A stretch of DNA of 64,000 nt from Nannocystis sp. RBIL2 (GTDB taxonomy: Bacteria > Myxococcota_A > Polyangia > Nannocystales > Nannocystaceae), in the NCBI RefSeq assembly GCF_026626745.1, contig NZ_JAPNJW010000001.1:2774001-2838000 (forward strand), given 5' to 3'. Below, in pieces: positions 1 to 7,284 of the stretch. The position numbers and the translations under genes were made by a program. Under the pieces are notes generated by a model. That model had not been told where the DNA came from. It saw only the letters and a list, made by a program, of their open reading frames with translations, and did no database searches. Numbering within the stretch: the first letter of the stretch is position 1; each line of letters starts with the position of its first letter.

Positions 1-471
1 GCCCCGCACGTAGCTGTCGAGGATCGACAGAGCGTGCGCCGCCATGGGGATCGAGAACCCGGCGGCCCGCAGGTACCCGATCACCGTGTCGGAGTACCGG
101 AGCGTCGCGGGGCCAGGCGTGGTGCGCGAGTCCAGAATCGCTATCGCCCACGGGTGCCTGGCGAGGACGGCGCGCGTCGACTCCGCGCGCCTCCGCATCG
201 CCGTCTTCCACGCCTCTCCCGGCGACGGGAGCTCCATCTCGCCGAAGACGATGTCGACCATCCCGTCGAGGATGTCCTCTTTGCTCTTCACGTGGTGATA
301 GAGCGACATGGCCTCGATCCCGAGCTCGCCCGCGAGCTTGCGCATGCTGAGCGACTCGATTCCGCCGCTGTCCGCGAGCACCATCGCGGTCTGCAGCGCT
401 CGCTCGCGAGTCACCGGCGTCCGCGAGGCGCCCTTCGCTCGACCGGCCCGCCCCGATCTCGTCCTCGTCAC
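1..471 (-). CDS. TetR/AcrR-family transcriptional repressor (3' part beyond window edge)
   Basis: The gene is read leftward and leaves the window, so only the first 157 residues are visible. They contain a TetR helix-turn-helix: LSMRKLAGELGIEAMSLYHHV at about residues 42-62, followed by KSKEDILDGMVD. A ligand-binding region of the TetR_C type follows (AWKTAMRRRAESTRAVLARHP). The GTG start at 471 is the only plausible in-frame start; an upstream ATG lies in another frame and hits a stop. The gene diverges from the DUF4386 gene at 583, with two palindromic sites between them, so autoregulation and control of that neighbour is the natural inference. The effector is unknown. Confidence 0.9.
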   Translation of the reverse strand, partial: MTRTRSGRAGRAKGASRTPVTRERALQTAMVLADSGGIESLSMRKLAGELGIEAMSLYHHVKSKEDILDGMVDIVFGEMELPSPGEAWKTAMRRRAESTRAVLARHPWAIAILDSRTTPGPATLRYSDTVIGYLRAAGFSIPMAAHALSILDSYVRG

Positions 472-508
472 TCTTCCCGGCTCCGGTCCCGTCGATCCAT
501 TGACGGAC

Positions 509-555
509 CTTACACCGTATGGTAGACCAGCGCCACAGCGACCTTACACCGTAAG
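509..555. promoter_or_regulatory. Putative TetR operator pair in a divergent promoter region
   Basis: CTTAC-ACC-GTAAG at 543-555 is a perfect inverted repeat with 5-bp arms. A close copy, CTTACACCGTATG, lies at 509-521, so the two sites repeat every 34 bp. Both sit between the divergent TetR gene and the DUF4386 gene. Palindromes of this size are typical TetR-family operators. The assignment to this repressor is inferred from position. Confidence 0.6.
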
Positions 556-582
556 AGTCTCCCCAGCCGATCGAAGGAAGTC

Positions 583-1275
583 ATGCCCTCCAGCGCCCGA
601 GCCGAACCGCTCCACGCGAGCCCCGCAGCGTCCGGCCACACCCCGCACCGGCCGCTCGACCTGCCCACTCCACCGAGAGACCGGTCGCGAACCGCGGCAC
701 GCGTCGTCGGAATCCTCATGCTGGGCGCGTTCCTGACCTACGGCATCGGCAGCACGCTCGCCGTCGCCAACACGAGCCCGGGTGGCTCCTCCGCCCTGCT
801 CCTCGCCGGCACGGGCTCCATGCTGCTCAACTCCCTCATGGTCATCACCATCGGCGTCCTGGTGTTCCCGATCGTGGGCCGCTTCAGCAGGTCCGTCGCC
901 TCGATCTACCTGGGCACCCGGATCTTCGAGGGCCTCGCCCTCGGCGCCGGGGCGGTCGCTCTGCTGACGATGACCGGCCCCGCAGCGATCGCCACCAACT
1001 TCGTCGCCTACAACGTGGCGATGGCCGGACTCGGCATCGGCAGCCTCGCGTTCTGTCTGGAGCTCCTCCGCTCGGGCTTGGCCCCCCGCTTCCTCGCGCT
1101 CTGGGGCCTCGTCGGCTACGCCTCCTTCGCCGCGGGGTGCCTGCTGGAGCTCGCCGGCGTGACAGGTGCCGGGCTCGTCTCCGCGATGCCCGGCGCGGGC
1201 TTCGAGGTCACGTTCGGCATCTGGCTGATCGTCAAGGGCTTCCGCACCGGCGTCACCCGGTCGGCCCCCGCATGA
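583..1275 (+). CDS. DUF4386-family integral membrane protein
   Basis: This is a 230-residue protein. A Pro/Arg-rich cytoplasmic N-terminus of about 38 residues is followed by roughly six hydrophobic segments, including GILMLGAFLTYGIGSTLAV, LMVITIGVLVFPIVG and LRSGLAPRFLALWGLVGYASF. The LAPRFLALWGLVGY stretch and the spacing of the helices match DUF4386 membrane proteins, whose biochemical role is unknown. It diverges from a TetR repressor with operator-like palindromes between them. The pair is probably a small inducible unit, perhaps for membrane stress or efflux; that role is a guess. Confidence 0.75.
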   Translation: MPSSARAEPLHASPAASGHTPHRPLDLPTPPRDRSRTAARVVGILMLGAFLTYGIGSTLAVANTSPGGSSALLLAGTGSMLLNSLMVITIGVLVFPIVGRFSRSVASIYLGTRIFEGLALGAGAVALLTMTGPAAIATNFVAYNVAMAGLGIGSLAFCLELLRSGLAPRFLALWGLVGYASFAAGCLLELAGVTGAGLVSAMPGAGFEVTFGIWLIVKGFRTGVTRSAPA

Positions 1276-1499
1276 ACGGCGACCGCACGCGGCGAACGGG
1301 AGAACCGTCCGCGACAGGCCGATGAGGCCCACGCGTCGTCGTGGCAGCACGCGGCGGCGAAACGAGGTTCTTCCGCGAGTGAAAGCGCGGCTTCCGGAAA
1401 GATGATAGGCCTTTCCACGCCCGCCCCGAAGTCGCCCTGCTCGCCCGCCCCTTCCGACCTCTGTGTCGCGGCGATGCAGGGCTCTTCCCCCGCCCTCCC

Positions 1500-2579
1500 A
1501 TGCGATCTCGCATCCCGTTCACGCGCATCCGCCTGCTGCTGTTCGTGTCGACGGTCCTCGCTTCCTGCGGTGGACAGCGCGCGACCGCTCCATCGGCGAA
1601 GGCTTCACCGGTGAGCGAAGGGCTGCAGGCACCGCCCCGCGGCGCGGGGCTCGAATCGCCGCAGATCGCCGAGTACGTGGTGGAGGTGTTCGAGGACAGC
1701 AAGGGCCAGCTGTGGTTCGGCACCATGAGCAAAGGCGTGGCCCGTCACGACGGCCGCACGCTCACCTATTTCACCGAACGGGACGGTCTATGCGGGGATA
1801 CCATCCACAGCATCGCCGAGGGCAAGGATGGTGCCCTGTGGTTCGGCGGGCACACGGGAGTGTGCAAGTACGACGGCAAGACTTTCACCCGCTTTTTCGC
1901 GGGCGAGGGCCGTGTCCGCACGGATCGCAGCGGCACCGTGTGGGTGAGCACCGACGACGGCGTGCTTCGCCACGACGGCACCTCGTCGACCCCGTTCGCC
2001 ATCCCGTTCCGGGCGGAGCGGCCCGCCGCTTACAGCATTCGGCCCGGCCGCATCACCTTCCAGTTGGAGGACAGCAAGGGCAACCTGTGGTTCGGCTCCG
2101 ACGGCCTCGGCGCGATCCGTTATGATGGCAGTACCTTCACGCAGTTCACCAAGAAGGACGGCCTGTGCAGCGATACCGTCTGGACCATCCGCGAGGATCG
2201 GCAGGGCCGCCTGTGGTTCACGTGCGTCCAGGCTTATCAACCCGCCATGACCGGTGATGGCGGCGTTTGCTATTACGACGGCAAGACCTTCACGAAGTTC
2301 GCGGACGTGGCCGGCCTCAGCGAAAACGACATCTATACCCTCTACGAGGACCGCGCAGGGAACGTCTGGATCGGCGCCTCGCACGTGGGTGCGTACCGCT
2401 ACGACGGCAGGACCTTCACCCTGTTCAAGGACACGGACCGGCCGGACCTGACCGTGCATTTCGGTCTGCAGGCCTTGCTGGAGGACAAGAACGGCACGCT
2501 CTGGGCCGGCTTCTCCGGCGGGCTCTTCCGCTTCGACGGGCAGTCCTTCGTCCATGTCGGCCAAAATGGGCCCTGGTAG
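1500..2579 (+). CDS. Secreted lipoprotein with two-component-regulator propeller repeats
   Basis: This is a 359-residue protein with a lipoprotein signal peptide; the lipobox is LASC, with the lipidated Cys at residue 23. The mature part has about seven copies of the Reg_prop repeat, pattern ED..G.LWFG....G..+YDG+TFT.F (for example EDSKGQLWFGTMSKGV and EDRAGNVWIGASHVGAYRYDG). These fold as propeller blades in the sensor domains of hybrid two-component systems. No kinase or membrane-spanning output domain follows, so it is a free-standing propeller anchored to a membrane. Its ligand is unknown. It converges on the VWA gene, with a tandem repeat and hairpin between them. Confidence 0.85.
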   Translation: MRSRIPFTRIRLLLFVSTVLASCGGQRATAPSAKASPVSEGLQAPPRGAGLESPQIAEYVVEVFEDSKGQLWFGTMSKGVARHDGRTLTYFTERDGLCGDTIHSIAEGKDGALWFGGHTGVCKYDGKTFTRFFAGEGRVRTDRSGTVWVSTDDGVLRHDGTSSTPFAIPFRAERPAAYSIRPGRITFQLEDSKGNLWFGSDGLGAIRYDGSTFTQFTKKDGLCSDTVWTIREDRQGRLWFTCVQAYQPAMTGDGGVCYYDGKTFTKFADVAGLSENDIYTLYEDRAGNVWIGASHVGAYRYDGRTFTLFKDTDRPDLTVHFGLQALLEDKNGTLWAGFSGGLFRFDGQSFVHVGQNGPW

Positions 2580-2631
2580 TCGGGCCCTGGTAGTCGGGCC
2601 CTGGTAGTCGGGCCCTGGTAGCAGGGCCCTG
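2568..2631. repeat. Tandem 14-bp repeat overlapping the stop of the propeller gene
   Basis: The unit GGGCCCTGGTAGTC occurs at 2568, 2582 and 2596. A variant copy follows at 2610 (ending CA) and a partial copy at 2624. The first copy supplies the TAG stop of the upstream gene, and the later units add further TAGs. GGGCCC is itself palindromic. Confidence 0.9.
2610..2629. terminator. Hairpin between convergent genes
   Basis: GGGCCCTG / GTAG loop / CAGGGCCC is a perfect 8-bp stem at the end of the tandem repeat, between two convergent genes. There is no T-run, so it would be a bidirectional GC-rich terminator without a U-tract. Confidence 0.5.
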
Positions 2632-2657
2632 ATCGCCCGCCGTGGCGAGGGCAACCC

Positions 2658-4013
2658 TCAAGGGCAGTCGAGGTCGACCTGCGCGCTCCCTGATGAAAGC
2701 AATCCCTCGCAGGCGGCCCCGCACAGCCGGACGCGTGAATTGCTGCCGTCGGTGTACACCCAGCCGTCGCCGGTCGAACAATTCAGGTTCGGCGAATACG
2801 CGTAGTTCGTGCCGTCGACCGTCACGCGGGTCGCCGTCGGATCGGCCGGCGTGTCGTCGAGGATGAGTTCGCAGCCGAGGGTCACGCGGACCGCCTCGTC
2901 GAGGTACGCGCCGAGCTCGCTCTCGTCGGAGGCGTCGTAGAACTTGGCCGCGCCGGCCCGCGGGCGCCCACCTGCTTCGGCGAGCGTGTTGAACTCGACC
3001 ACCGGATTGGTGTTGTCCGGGTTGCCGTCCTTCAGGGCCTGGCTGTAGGAGTCGAGCAGGCCGACGCCGACGACGGCCGTCGGGATCTGGTCGTTCGACC
3101 AGGCGGCGCCGACGATCGCGTGGACGCTCGTGTCGAGGACCTCGAACAGCCCCTCGACGTTGGGCGCGCTGTCGGAACAATTCGGCGAGCCGTCGCCGAT
3201 GAGCACCATCGCCCGCGCTTCGTTCGCCGGCGCCGAATCGAGGGAGGAGAGCGCACCGTCGAGGCCTCTGGCCATCGGCGTCGCGCCCTTGAGCGTCGCG
3301 TTCGCCGCCGGCAGCGCGGCGCCGATCGCCGCCGCGCTATTCAACGCCGGGGCGACCTCGGGGCTGCCGTTGGTGACGCACGCCCCCTCGCTGTAGTCGG
3401 CCGTCGCGGCGCTCGACGGGAACATCATCAGGCCGAGCTTGTGCTGCGCCTGATACTTGCCGATCACCGCGGTCAAGGTCTTGTGCAGGCTGCTCCACTT
3501 GCTGACCGCGGGGGTCCCGGGGTTGCCGTCGTGATCCCAGGTGCCGACGGAGAACGAGCCGCTGCGGTCGAGCACGAAGATCAGGTTGGTCGTCGGCGCG
3601 TCCAGCTGGAGGTTCTTGCAGTTGCCCGGCTCGCCGGTGGTCATCGGCGGATCGGTGGTCGGGTCGCTGTCCGACGTCGGCCCCGGGCCGCCCGTGACGG
3701 TCGGATCGCTCGTCGGTCCGCTGGTCGGATCGCCGGACGGATCACCGCCCGGCCCCGCGCTCGTGTCGCTGGTCGAGCCGTCGGTCGGATCGCCGCTCGG
3801 GTCGCCGCTCGGGTCGCCTCCGGACCCACCGCCGGGGCTCATGCACAGGTTGTTCCCCTGGCAGACGAGGCCGTCGAAGCACTGCCCTTGAATGCACGCC
3901 CCGCTGATGAACCCCGGATTGATGCCCGCGGAGTCCAGCGGATCGCTGTCATTGGTGCAAGCGAGGGAGAGTAGCGAGATTGACGAGAGGAGACGTATCG
4001 ACACACTTGGCAT
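2658..4013 (-). CDS. VWA-domain surface lipoprotein with a Gly-Asp-Pro repeat linker
   Basis: The start was taken at the ATG at 4013 because it gives a clean lipoprotein signal (MPSVSIRLLSSISLLSLAC; Cys19) and 451 residues. An ATG 14 codons upstream is less likely. A short Cys-rich segment (ACIQGQCFDGLVCQGNNLC) comes next, then a low-complexity linker of SGDP/SDPT repeats, then a von Willebrand A domain. The MIDAS residues are visible: DRSGS near residue 149, the Thr of GATPMARGL, and the Asp of IGDGSPNC. The domain binds a divalent metal and normally mediates protein-protein contact. The architecture is common among myxobacterial outer-surface lipoproteins; the partner is unknown. Confidence 0.85.
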   Translation of the reverse strand: MPSVSIRLLSSISLLSLACTNDSDPLDSAGINPGFISGACIQGQCFDGLVCQGNNLCMSPGGGSGGDPSGDPSGDPTDGSTSDTSAGPGGDPSGDPTSGPTSDPTVTGGPGPTSDSDPTTDPPMTTGEPGNCKNLQLDAPTTNLIFVLDRSGSFSVGTWDHDGNPGTPAVSKWSSLHKTLTAVIGKYQAQHKLGLMMFPSSAATADYSEGACVTNGSPEVAPALNSAAAIGAALPAANATLKGATPMARGLDGALSSLDSAPANEARAMVLIGDGSPNCSDSAPNVEGLFEVLDTSVHAIVGAAWSNDQIPTAVVGVGLLDSYSQALKDGNPDNTNPVVEFNTLAEAGGRPRAGAAKFYDASDESELGAYLDEAVRVTLGCELILDDTPADPTATRVTVDGTNYAYSPNLNCSTGDGWVYTDGSNSRVRLCGAACEGLLSSGSAQVDLDCP

Positions 4014-4121
4014 GACTCGGACGATCGCGGCCGGCGCGGGCTGATAGAGCGGCAATGTGTGGACGCGGCGGCCGGTCGGCCGGGTTCGCCGCCGCGCGGT
4101 TCGGTCAATCGTCTACGTGTA

Positions 4122-4472
4122 TCACAGGCACGGGTCACTTGCGGGGCGACGGCGGGGCGGCACCGCTGGTCGTGGATCGGCGCGCAGTCGGACGCCCGAC
4201 GGCAATGGGGCGAACACGAAGCCGACGTCCTCGATGCGCACCGCCTCGATCCCGGGTCGACCGCCGCTGCCGGACGGACCGCGAGGCCCCTGGCGCCAGG
4301 CGGGCTCGTGCGGCACCCCGAGCAGGGCGTGCGCGAGGGAGCGCCCATGCACCGCGGCACCGGGCGCACCTCCTGCGACATCGATGCGGACCCTCTGGGC
4401 CAGGCTCGGCGACGCCGTGAAGGTCACCCCGGCGGTCGGGCCGATCGGGGCGCGCCGGGACGCGAGGCCCAT
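4122..4472 (-). CDS. Hypothetical protein downstream of yaeQ
   Basis: A 116-residue ORF starts 22 bp after the yaeQ stop on the same strand. Codon third positions are strongly GC-rich through most of its length, as expected for coding DNA here, and it contains ordinary-looking segments (GVTFTASPSLAQRVRID, GIEAVRIEDVGFVFAPLPSGVR). The last 15 or so residues are Arg/Pro-rich and look less protein-like. I do not recognise a family. It could be a real gene co-transcribed with yaeQ or a decayed one. Confidence 0.4.
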   Translation of the reverse strand: MGLASRRAPIGPTAGVTFTASPSLAQRVRIDVAGGAPGAAVHGRSLAHALLGVPHEPAWRQGPRGPSGSGGRPGIEAVRIEDVGFVFAPLPSGVRLRADPRPAVPPRRRPASDPCL

Positions 4473-4494
4473 GACGCCGTACGGCCGCGTCCGC

Positions 4495-5043
4495 TCACGC
4501 GTCGATCAGCGACTCGCGGACGATCGCTCCCGTCAGCGTCTCGCCGCCGACGGTCACGTAGAGCTGCCCGTCGTTGCGCGTCAGCTCGAGCTTGCCCTTG
4601 CGATCGATCTTCGCCTCGAGCGCGTCGAGGAACGCCGGCTCGAGCCGCCACACCGCGATCGTCTCCGCCTTGTGGATGGCCCGGTTGGCCGCGTCGCGCC
4701 GCAGTTGCGTCAGCGGCGTCGACGTGAACAGCGACACCTGGCGCGCCGCCTTGGTCGCCTTGTGAAGCCGCTCCGTCGCCGGGCTGCCGACGTCGATCCA
4801 CTCGAGCAGCACGCCGGTCGGGTCGCGCACCGCGATCGTCGGGTCGTCGGTCGAGGCGATGCCGTCCTTGCTGAAGGCGATGCCGTCGGCGAGGCTGAGG
4901 CAGTAGGCGATCGTCCGCGTCAGCATGAAGCGGAGGCTCTCCGACGGGTGCCGCGCGATCCGCAGGTCGAGCTCCTCGTACACGTTGCGGTCGACGTCCG
5001 AGAGGCTGATCTGCAGGTGGTAGAGCGTCGCCGTCAGGGCCAT
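4495..5043 (-). CDS. yaeQ: YaeQ family protein
   Basis: This is a 182-residue protein, the usual YaeQ length. Family landmarks are the N-terminal MALTATLYHLQISLSDVDRN, the LRIARHPSES motif, LSLADGIAFSKDGIASTDDP and the DPTGVLLEWIDVGSP segment. YaeQ has a restriction-nuclease-like (PD-(D/E)xK) fold; its activity is not established, and an early claim of antitermination was not upheld. It is divergent from the acid phosphatase gene at 5215 and reads toward the hypothetical gene at 4122-4472. There is nothing unusual in length or motifs. Confidence 0.92.
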   Translation of the reverse strand: MALTATLYHLQISLSDVDRNVYEELDLRIARHPSESLRFMLTRTIAYCLSLADGIAFSKDGIASTDDPTIAVRDPTGVLLEWIDVGSPATERLHKATKAARQVSLFTSTPLTQLRRDAANRAIHKAETIAVWRLEPAFLDALEAKIDRKGKLELTRNDGQLYVTVGGETLTGAIVRESLIDA

Positions 5044-5214
5044 GTCGCGGCGTCATACCACGGACGCGGCCAGACGCCGGGCCGCGGGCGCCTGCGCGGG
5101 CTGCGGAGCGGGCCCCGCCGGGCCGCTTCGGGCCACCGCTCACGCCCGCGGCCCCTCGCCCCCCGCTCGATGACGTGGGTTTGCCGGCAAATTCCCACTA
5201 CTCTCCGGCCACCC

Positions 5215-6057
5215 ATGATCGCCCTTCGCCGTCTCGCCGTCGCCCTCGCCGTGGTCGCAGCGCCGCTGGCTTGCAAGCACACCCCGGCCGCCACCGACGG
5301 GGCTACCAACGACATGTTGTTCGCGGTCGCGTGGCTGCAGACCAGCGCCGAGTACGAGGCGTCGGCGCTGCAGGCTTACGGCGCCGCTGGCCCGGCGCTC
5401 GAGCGCGCGCTCGCCGACACTGCCTGGACCGCCGCCGTCGAGCAGCAGGGCGACTTCTCGGCCTTACCGCCGGCGATCATCGTCGACGTCGACGAGACGG
5501 TGCTCGACAACAGCGCCTACCAGGCGCGGCTCGTCGCCAGCGGCGGCGAGTTCGCCCCCGACACCTGGAACGCGTGGATCGAGGAGCGCAAGGCCACCGG
5601 GGTGCCGGGCGCCGCCGCGTTCCTGAGCGCCGCCGCCGCCAAGGGCGTGCGCGTGTTCTACGTGTCGAACCGCGACGTCCCGCAGGCCGAGCCGACCCGC
5701 GACAACCTCGCGCGGCTCGGCTTCCCCGACACCGCCAACCTCGACACCTTCTACTTCCGCGACCCCGATCGCGGCTGGAAGGAGAAGAGCCCGCGCCGCG
5801 CCGAGGTCGCCAAGAAGCACCGCGTGGTCCTGATGTTCGGCGACAACCTCTTCGACTTCGTCGACAAGGACCACCCGACGCTGGTCGAGCGCGCGGCGCT
5901 CGTCCGCGATCACGCCGCCTGGTGGGGTACGCGCTGGTTCGTGCTCCCGAACCCGATGTACGGCTCGTGGGACGACGCCCTCTTCAATTACGACCGCACC
6001 AAGACGAAGGCGCAAAAGCAAGAGCTGCGCCTGCAATCGCTGGACCCCGCCGAGTGA
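5215..6057 (+). CDS. HAD-superfamily acid phosphatase / 5'-nucleotidase lipoprotein, e(P4) type
   Basis: The start is at 5215 because the protein then begins with a lipoprotein signal (LAVVAAPLAC; Cys20), giving 280 residues; a longer in-frame start would bury the signal. The catalytic HAD motif DVDETVLDNSAY is at 91-102, with the nucleophilic Asp first. Further family landmarks are FYVSNRD, KEKSPRR and VLMFGDNLFDF with the metal-binding Asp. Members are outer-membrane phosphomonoesterases that strip phosphate from nucleotides such as NMN or AMP for uptake. The protein would sit at the cell envelope. It converges with the LolA-like gene. Confidence 0.93.
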   Translation: MIALRRLAVALAVVAAPLACKHTPAATDGATNDMLFAVAWLQTSAEYEASALQAYGAAGPALERALADTAWTAAVEQQGDFSALPPAIIVDVDETVLDNSAYQARLVASGGEFAPDTWNAWIEERKATGVPGAAAFLSAAAAKGVRVFYVSNRDVPQAEPTRDNLARLGFPDTANLDTFYFRDPDRGWKEKSPRRAEVAKKHRVVLMFGDNLFDFVDKDHPTLVERAALVRDHAAWWGTRWFVLPNPMYGSWDDALFNYDRTKTKAQKQELRLQSLDPAE

Positions 6058-6062
6058 GCGCC

Positions 6063-6142
6063 CCCCGGCGCCGCGCGACTCGCCAGCGCCATCCCCAGGA
6101 ACCGCGAGGGGGACGGGTGGGTGAACGACAGGGGCGCCGGGG
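6063..6142. terminator. Possible long-loop terminator between convergent genes
   Basis: CCCCGGCGCC at 6063-6072 and GGCGCCGGGG at 6133-6142 are exact 10-bp inverted repeats. They span almost the whole gap between the stops of two convergent genes. The 60-nt loop makes this weaker than a compact hairpin. Confidence 0.3.
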
Positions 6143-6889
6143 TCACTTCTCGAGCGCTCGCTTGGTGAAGCGGTCGTCGGGCAGCGCCGGGTTGACCTTC
6201 CACGACTTGCGCACGAGCCGGGTCTGGCCGCCCTTGACGCTGTCGACCATCTTGAGCTCCGCGGGTGAGCACACGTTGCCCTCGCAGGAGTAGCCGGTGC
6301 GGGTCTCGGCCTTGAGCTGCTTGCCCTGGGCATCGAAGTACTTGAGCTCCCCGGGGAGCTTGCGCTCTTTGTTGACGGCGATCTCGATGCGAGCGTACGG
6401 CGTGTCCATGCCGGCCTTCGGCGTGAGCACCAGCTTCCAGGTCGTAGCGTCCTCGCCGGTGCGGGTGGCGGTGTAGCGCGGGCCGTAGGCGGTGGTGGTG
6501 AGGTCGTCTTGGCTGTAGACGAGGCCGAAGAAGCCCTGATCGGCCGCGGTGCCGGCGATCCGGCGGACCTTGCCGAACGCGGGCAAGAACACGTACATCT
6601 CCGTCGGAGAGAGCACGAGGGCCTTGGTGCCCTTCATGTCGGCCGGGGCGCTGAACTCGATGAGATGCTTCTTGCCCTTTCTCGACAGCTTCATGGCCAT
6701 CGTCCGCTCGGGCGCGCCCGCCTCCTGATTCAAGACCTCGAAGTCGAACACGAGGGTCTGGGCGCGGTTCATCGCCGCGTCCATCTCGGCGAGGAGTTGG
6801 TCGCCCGCCGGGTCGGCGGCGGCGGAGGTGGAATGGGCGAGAGCCGCGACAGCCACAGCGACGAATACGACAGCACGATGCATCTTCAT
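6143..6889 (-). CDS. LolA-like 'outer membrane lipoprotein-sorting' family periplasmic protein
   Basis: The start was set at the ATG at 6889, which follows GAGG and opens a Sec signal peptide (MKMHRAVVFVAVAVAALAHSTSAAA), giving 248 residues. The mature protein shows the family pattern: QTLVFDFEVLNQ, then KHLIEFSAPADMKGTKALVLSPTEMYVFLPAFGKVRRIAGTA and a QGFFGLVYSQDDL block. These proteins share the LolA/LppX half-barrel that carries acyl chains; most are not the housekeeping LolA. Two cysteines (YSCEGNVC) may form a disulfide. It is divergent from the multicopper oxidase, and a near-identical inverted element lies upstream of both genes. Confidence 0.82.
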   Translation of the reverse strand: MKMHRAVVFVAVAVAALAHSTSAAADPAGDQLLAEMDAAMNRAQTLVFDFEVLNQEAGAPERTMAMKLSRKGKKHLIEFSAPADMKGTKALVLSPTEMYVFLPAFGKVRRIAGTAADQGFFGLVYSQDDLTTTAYGPRYTATRTGEDATTWKLVLTPKAGMDTPYARIEIAVNKERKLPGELKYFDAQGKQLKAETRTGYSCEGNVCSPAELKMVDSVKGGQTRLVRKSWKVNPALPDDRFTKRALEK

Positions 6890-6952
6890 AAGGACCTCGA
6901 ACAGCGACAGGATGGATGAATGACAATCACGACCCATCGAGCGCCGCTCCAG

Positions 6953-7021
6953 GGTGAAGAGCCAAGACCGTCGGGTTGCGATCCAAAAGACTTTGAACTT
7001 TTTTCGCGCCCTTGCGGACGC
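6953..7021 (-). repeat. Left arm of a 69-bp inverted repeat (copy 1 of a recurring element)
   Basis: This arm matches the complement of 7132-7200 at 62 of 69 positions by my count. The core contains TTCGAA-like flanks between an A-run and a T-run, followed by GGATCGCAACC and GGCTCTTCACC when read on the minus strand. It lies about 60 bp upstream of the LolA-like start and points toward it. Two readings are possible: a promoter/regulatory module shared by the divergent genes, or the terminal repeat of a short non-autonomous mobile element. Confidence 0.85.
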
Positions 7022-7131
7022 CATCCTCGGTGCGGGGCGGGGTTTAGCCCGACGCTCTCCGCTTGATCCGTAGCCACCCGAGACGGGGCCCGCGGCCGGG
7101 CGGGGTCGCCCCGTCGAGCGAGCGCGAAGAT

Positions 7132-7200
7132 GCGCCCGCAAGGGCACGAAAAAAGTTCGAAGTTTTTTGGATCGCAACCGGAGGGTCCTGGCTCTTCACC
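7132..7200 (+). repeat. Right arm of the 69-bp inverted repeat (copy 2)
   Basis: This is the second arm, separated from the first by 110 bp, and it points toward the multicopper oxidase start 85 bp downstream. The most regular part is GAAAAAAGTTCGAAGTTTTT followed by TGGATCG, a near-palindrome. A solo third copy is at 43551-43613. Confidence 0.85.
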
Positions 7201-7284
7201 TCTGAGCCTCCCTATGGCCGGTCGTCCTCCGGCGGAACCTGAACCGGGCGGACCCATCCACCCCGAGGCTCGACGAGAAGCTTT

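Noticed and set aside
3640..3840. Short GC repeats considered as regulatory
   Set aside because: They encode the SGDP/SDPT linker of the VWA lipoprotein.
4057..5214. Long in-frame extension upstream of the acid phosphatase
   Set aside because: It covers yaeQ antisense and puts the lipoprotein signal in the middle of the protein.
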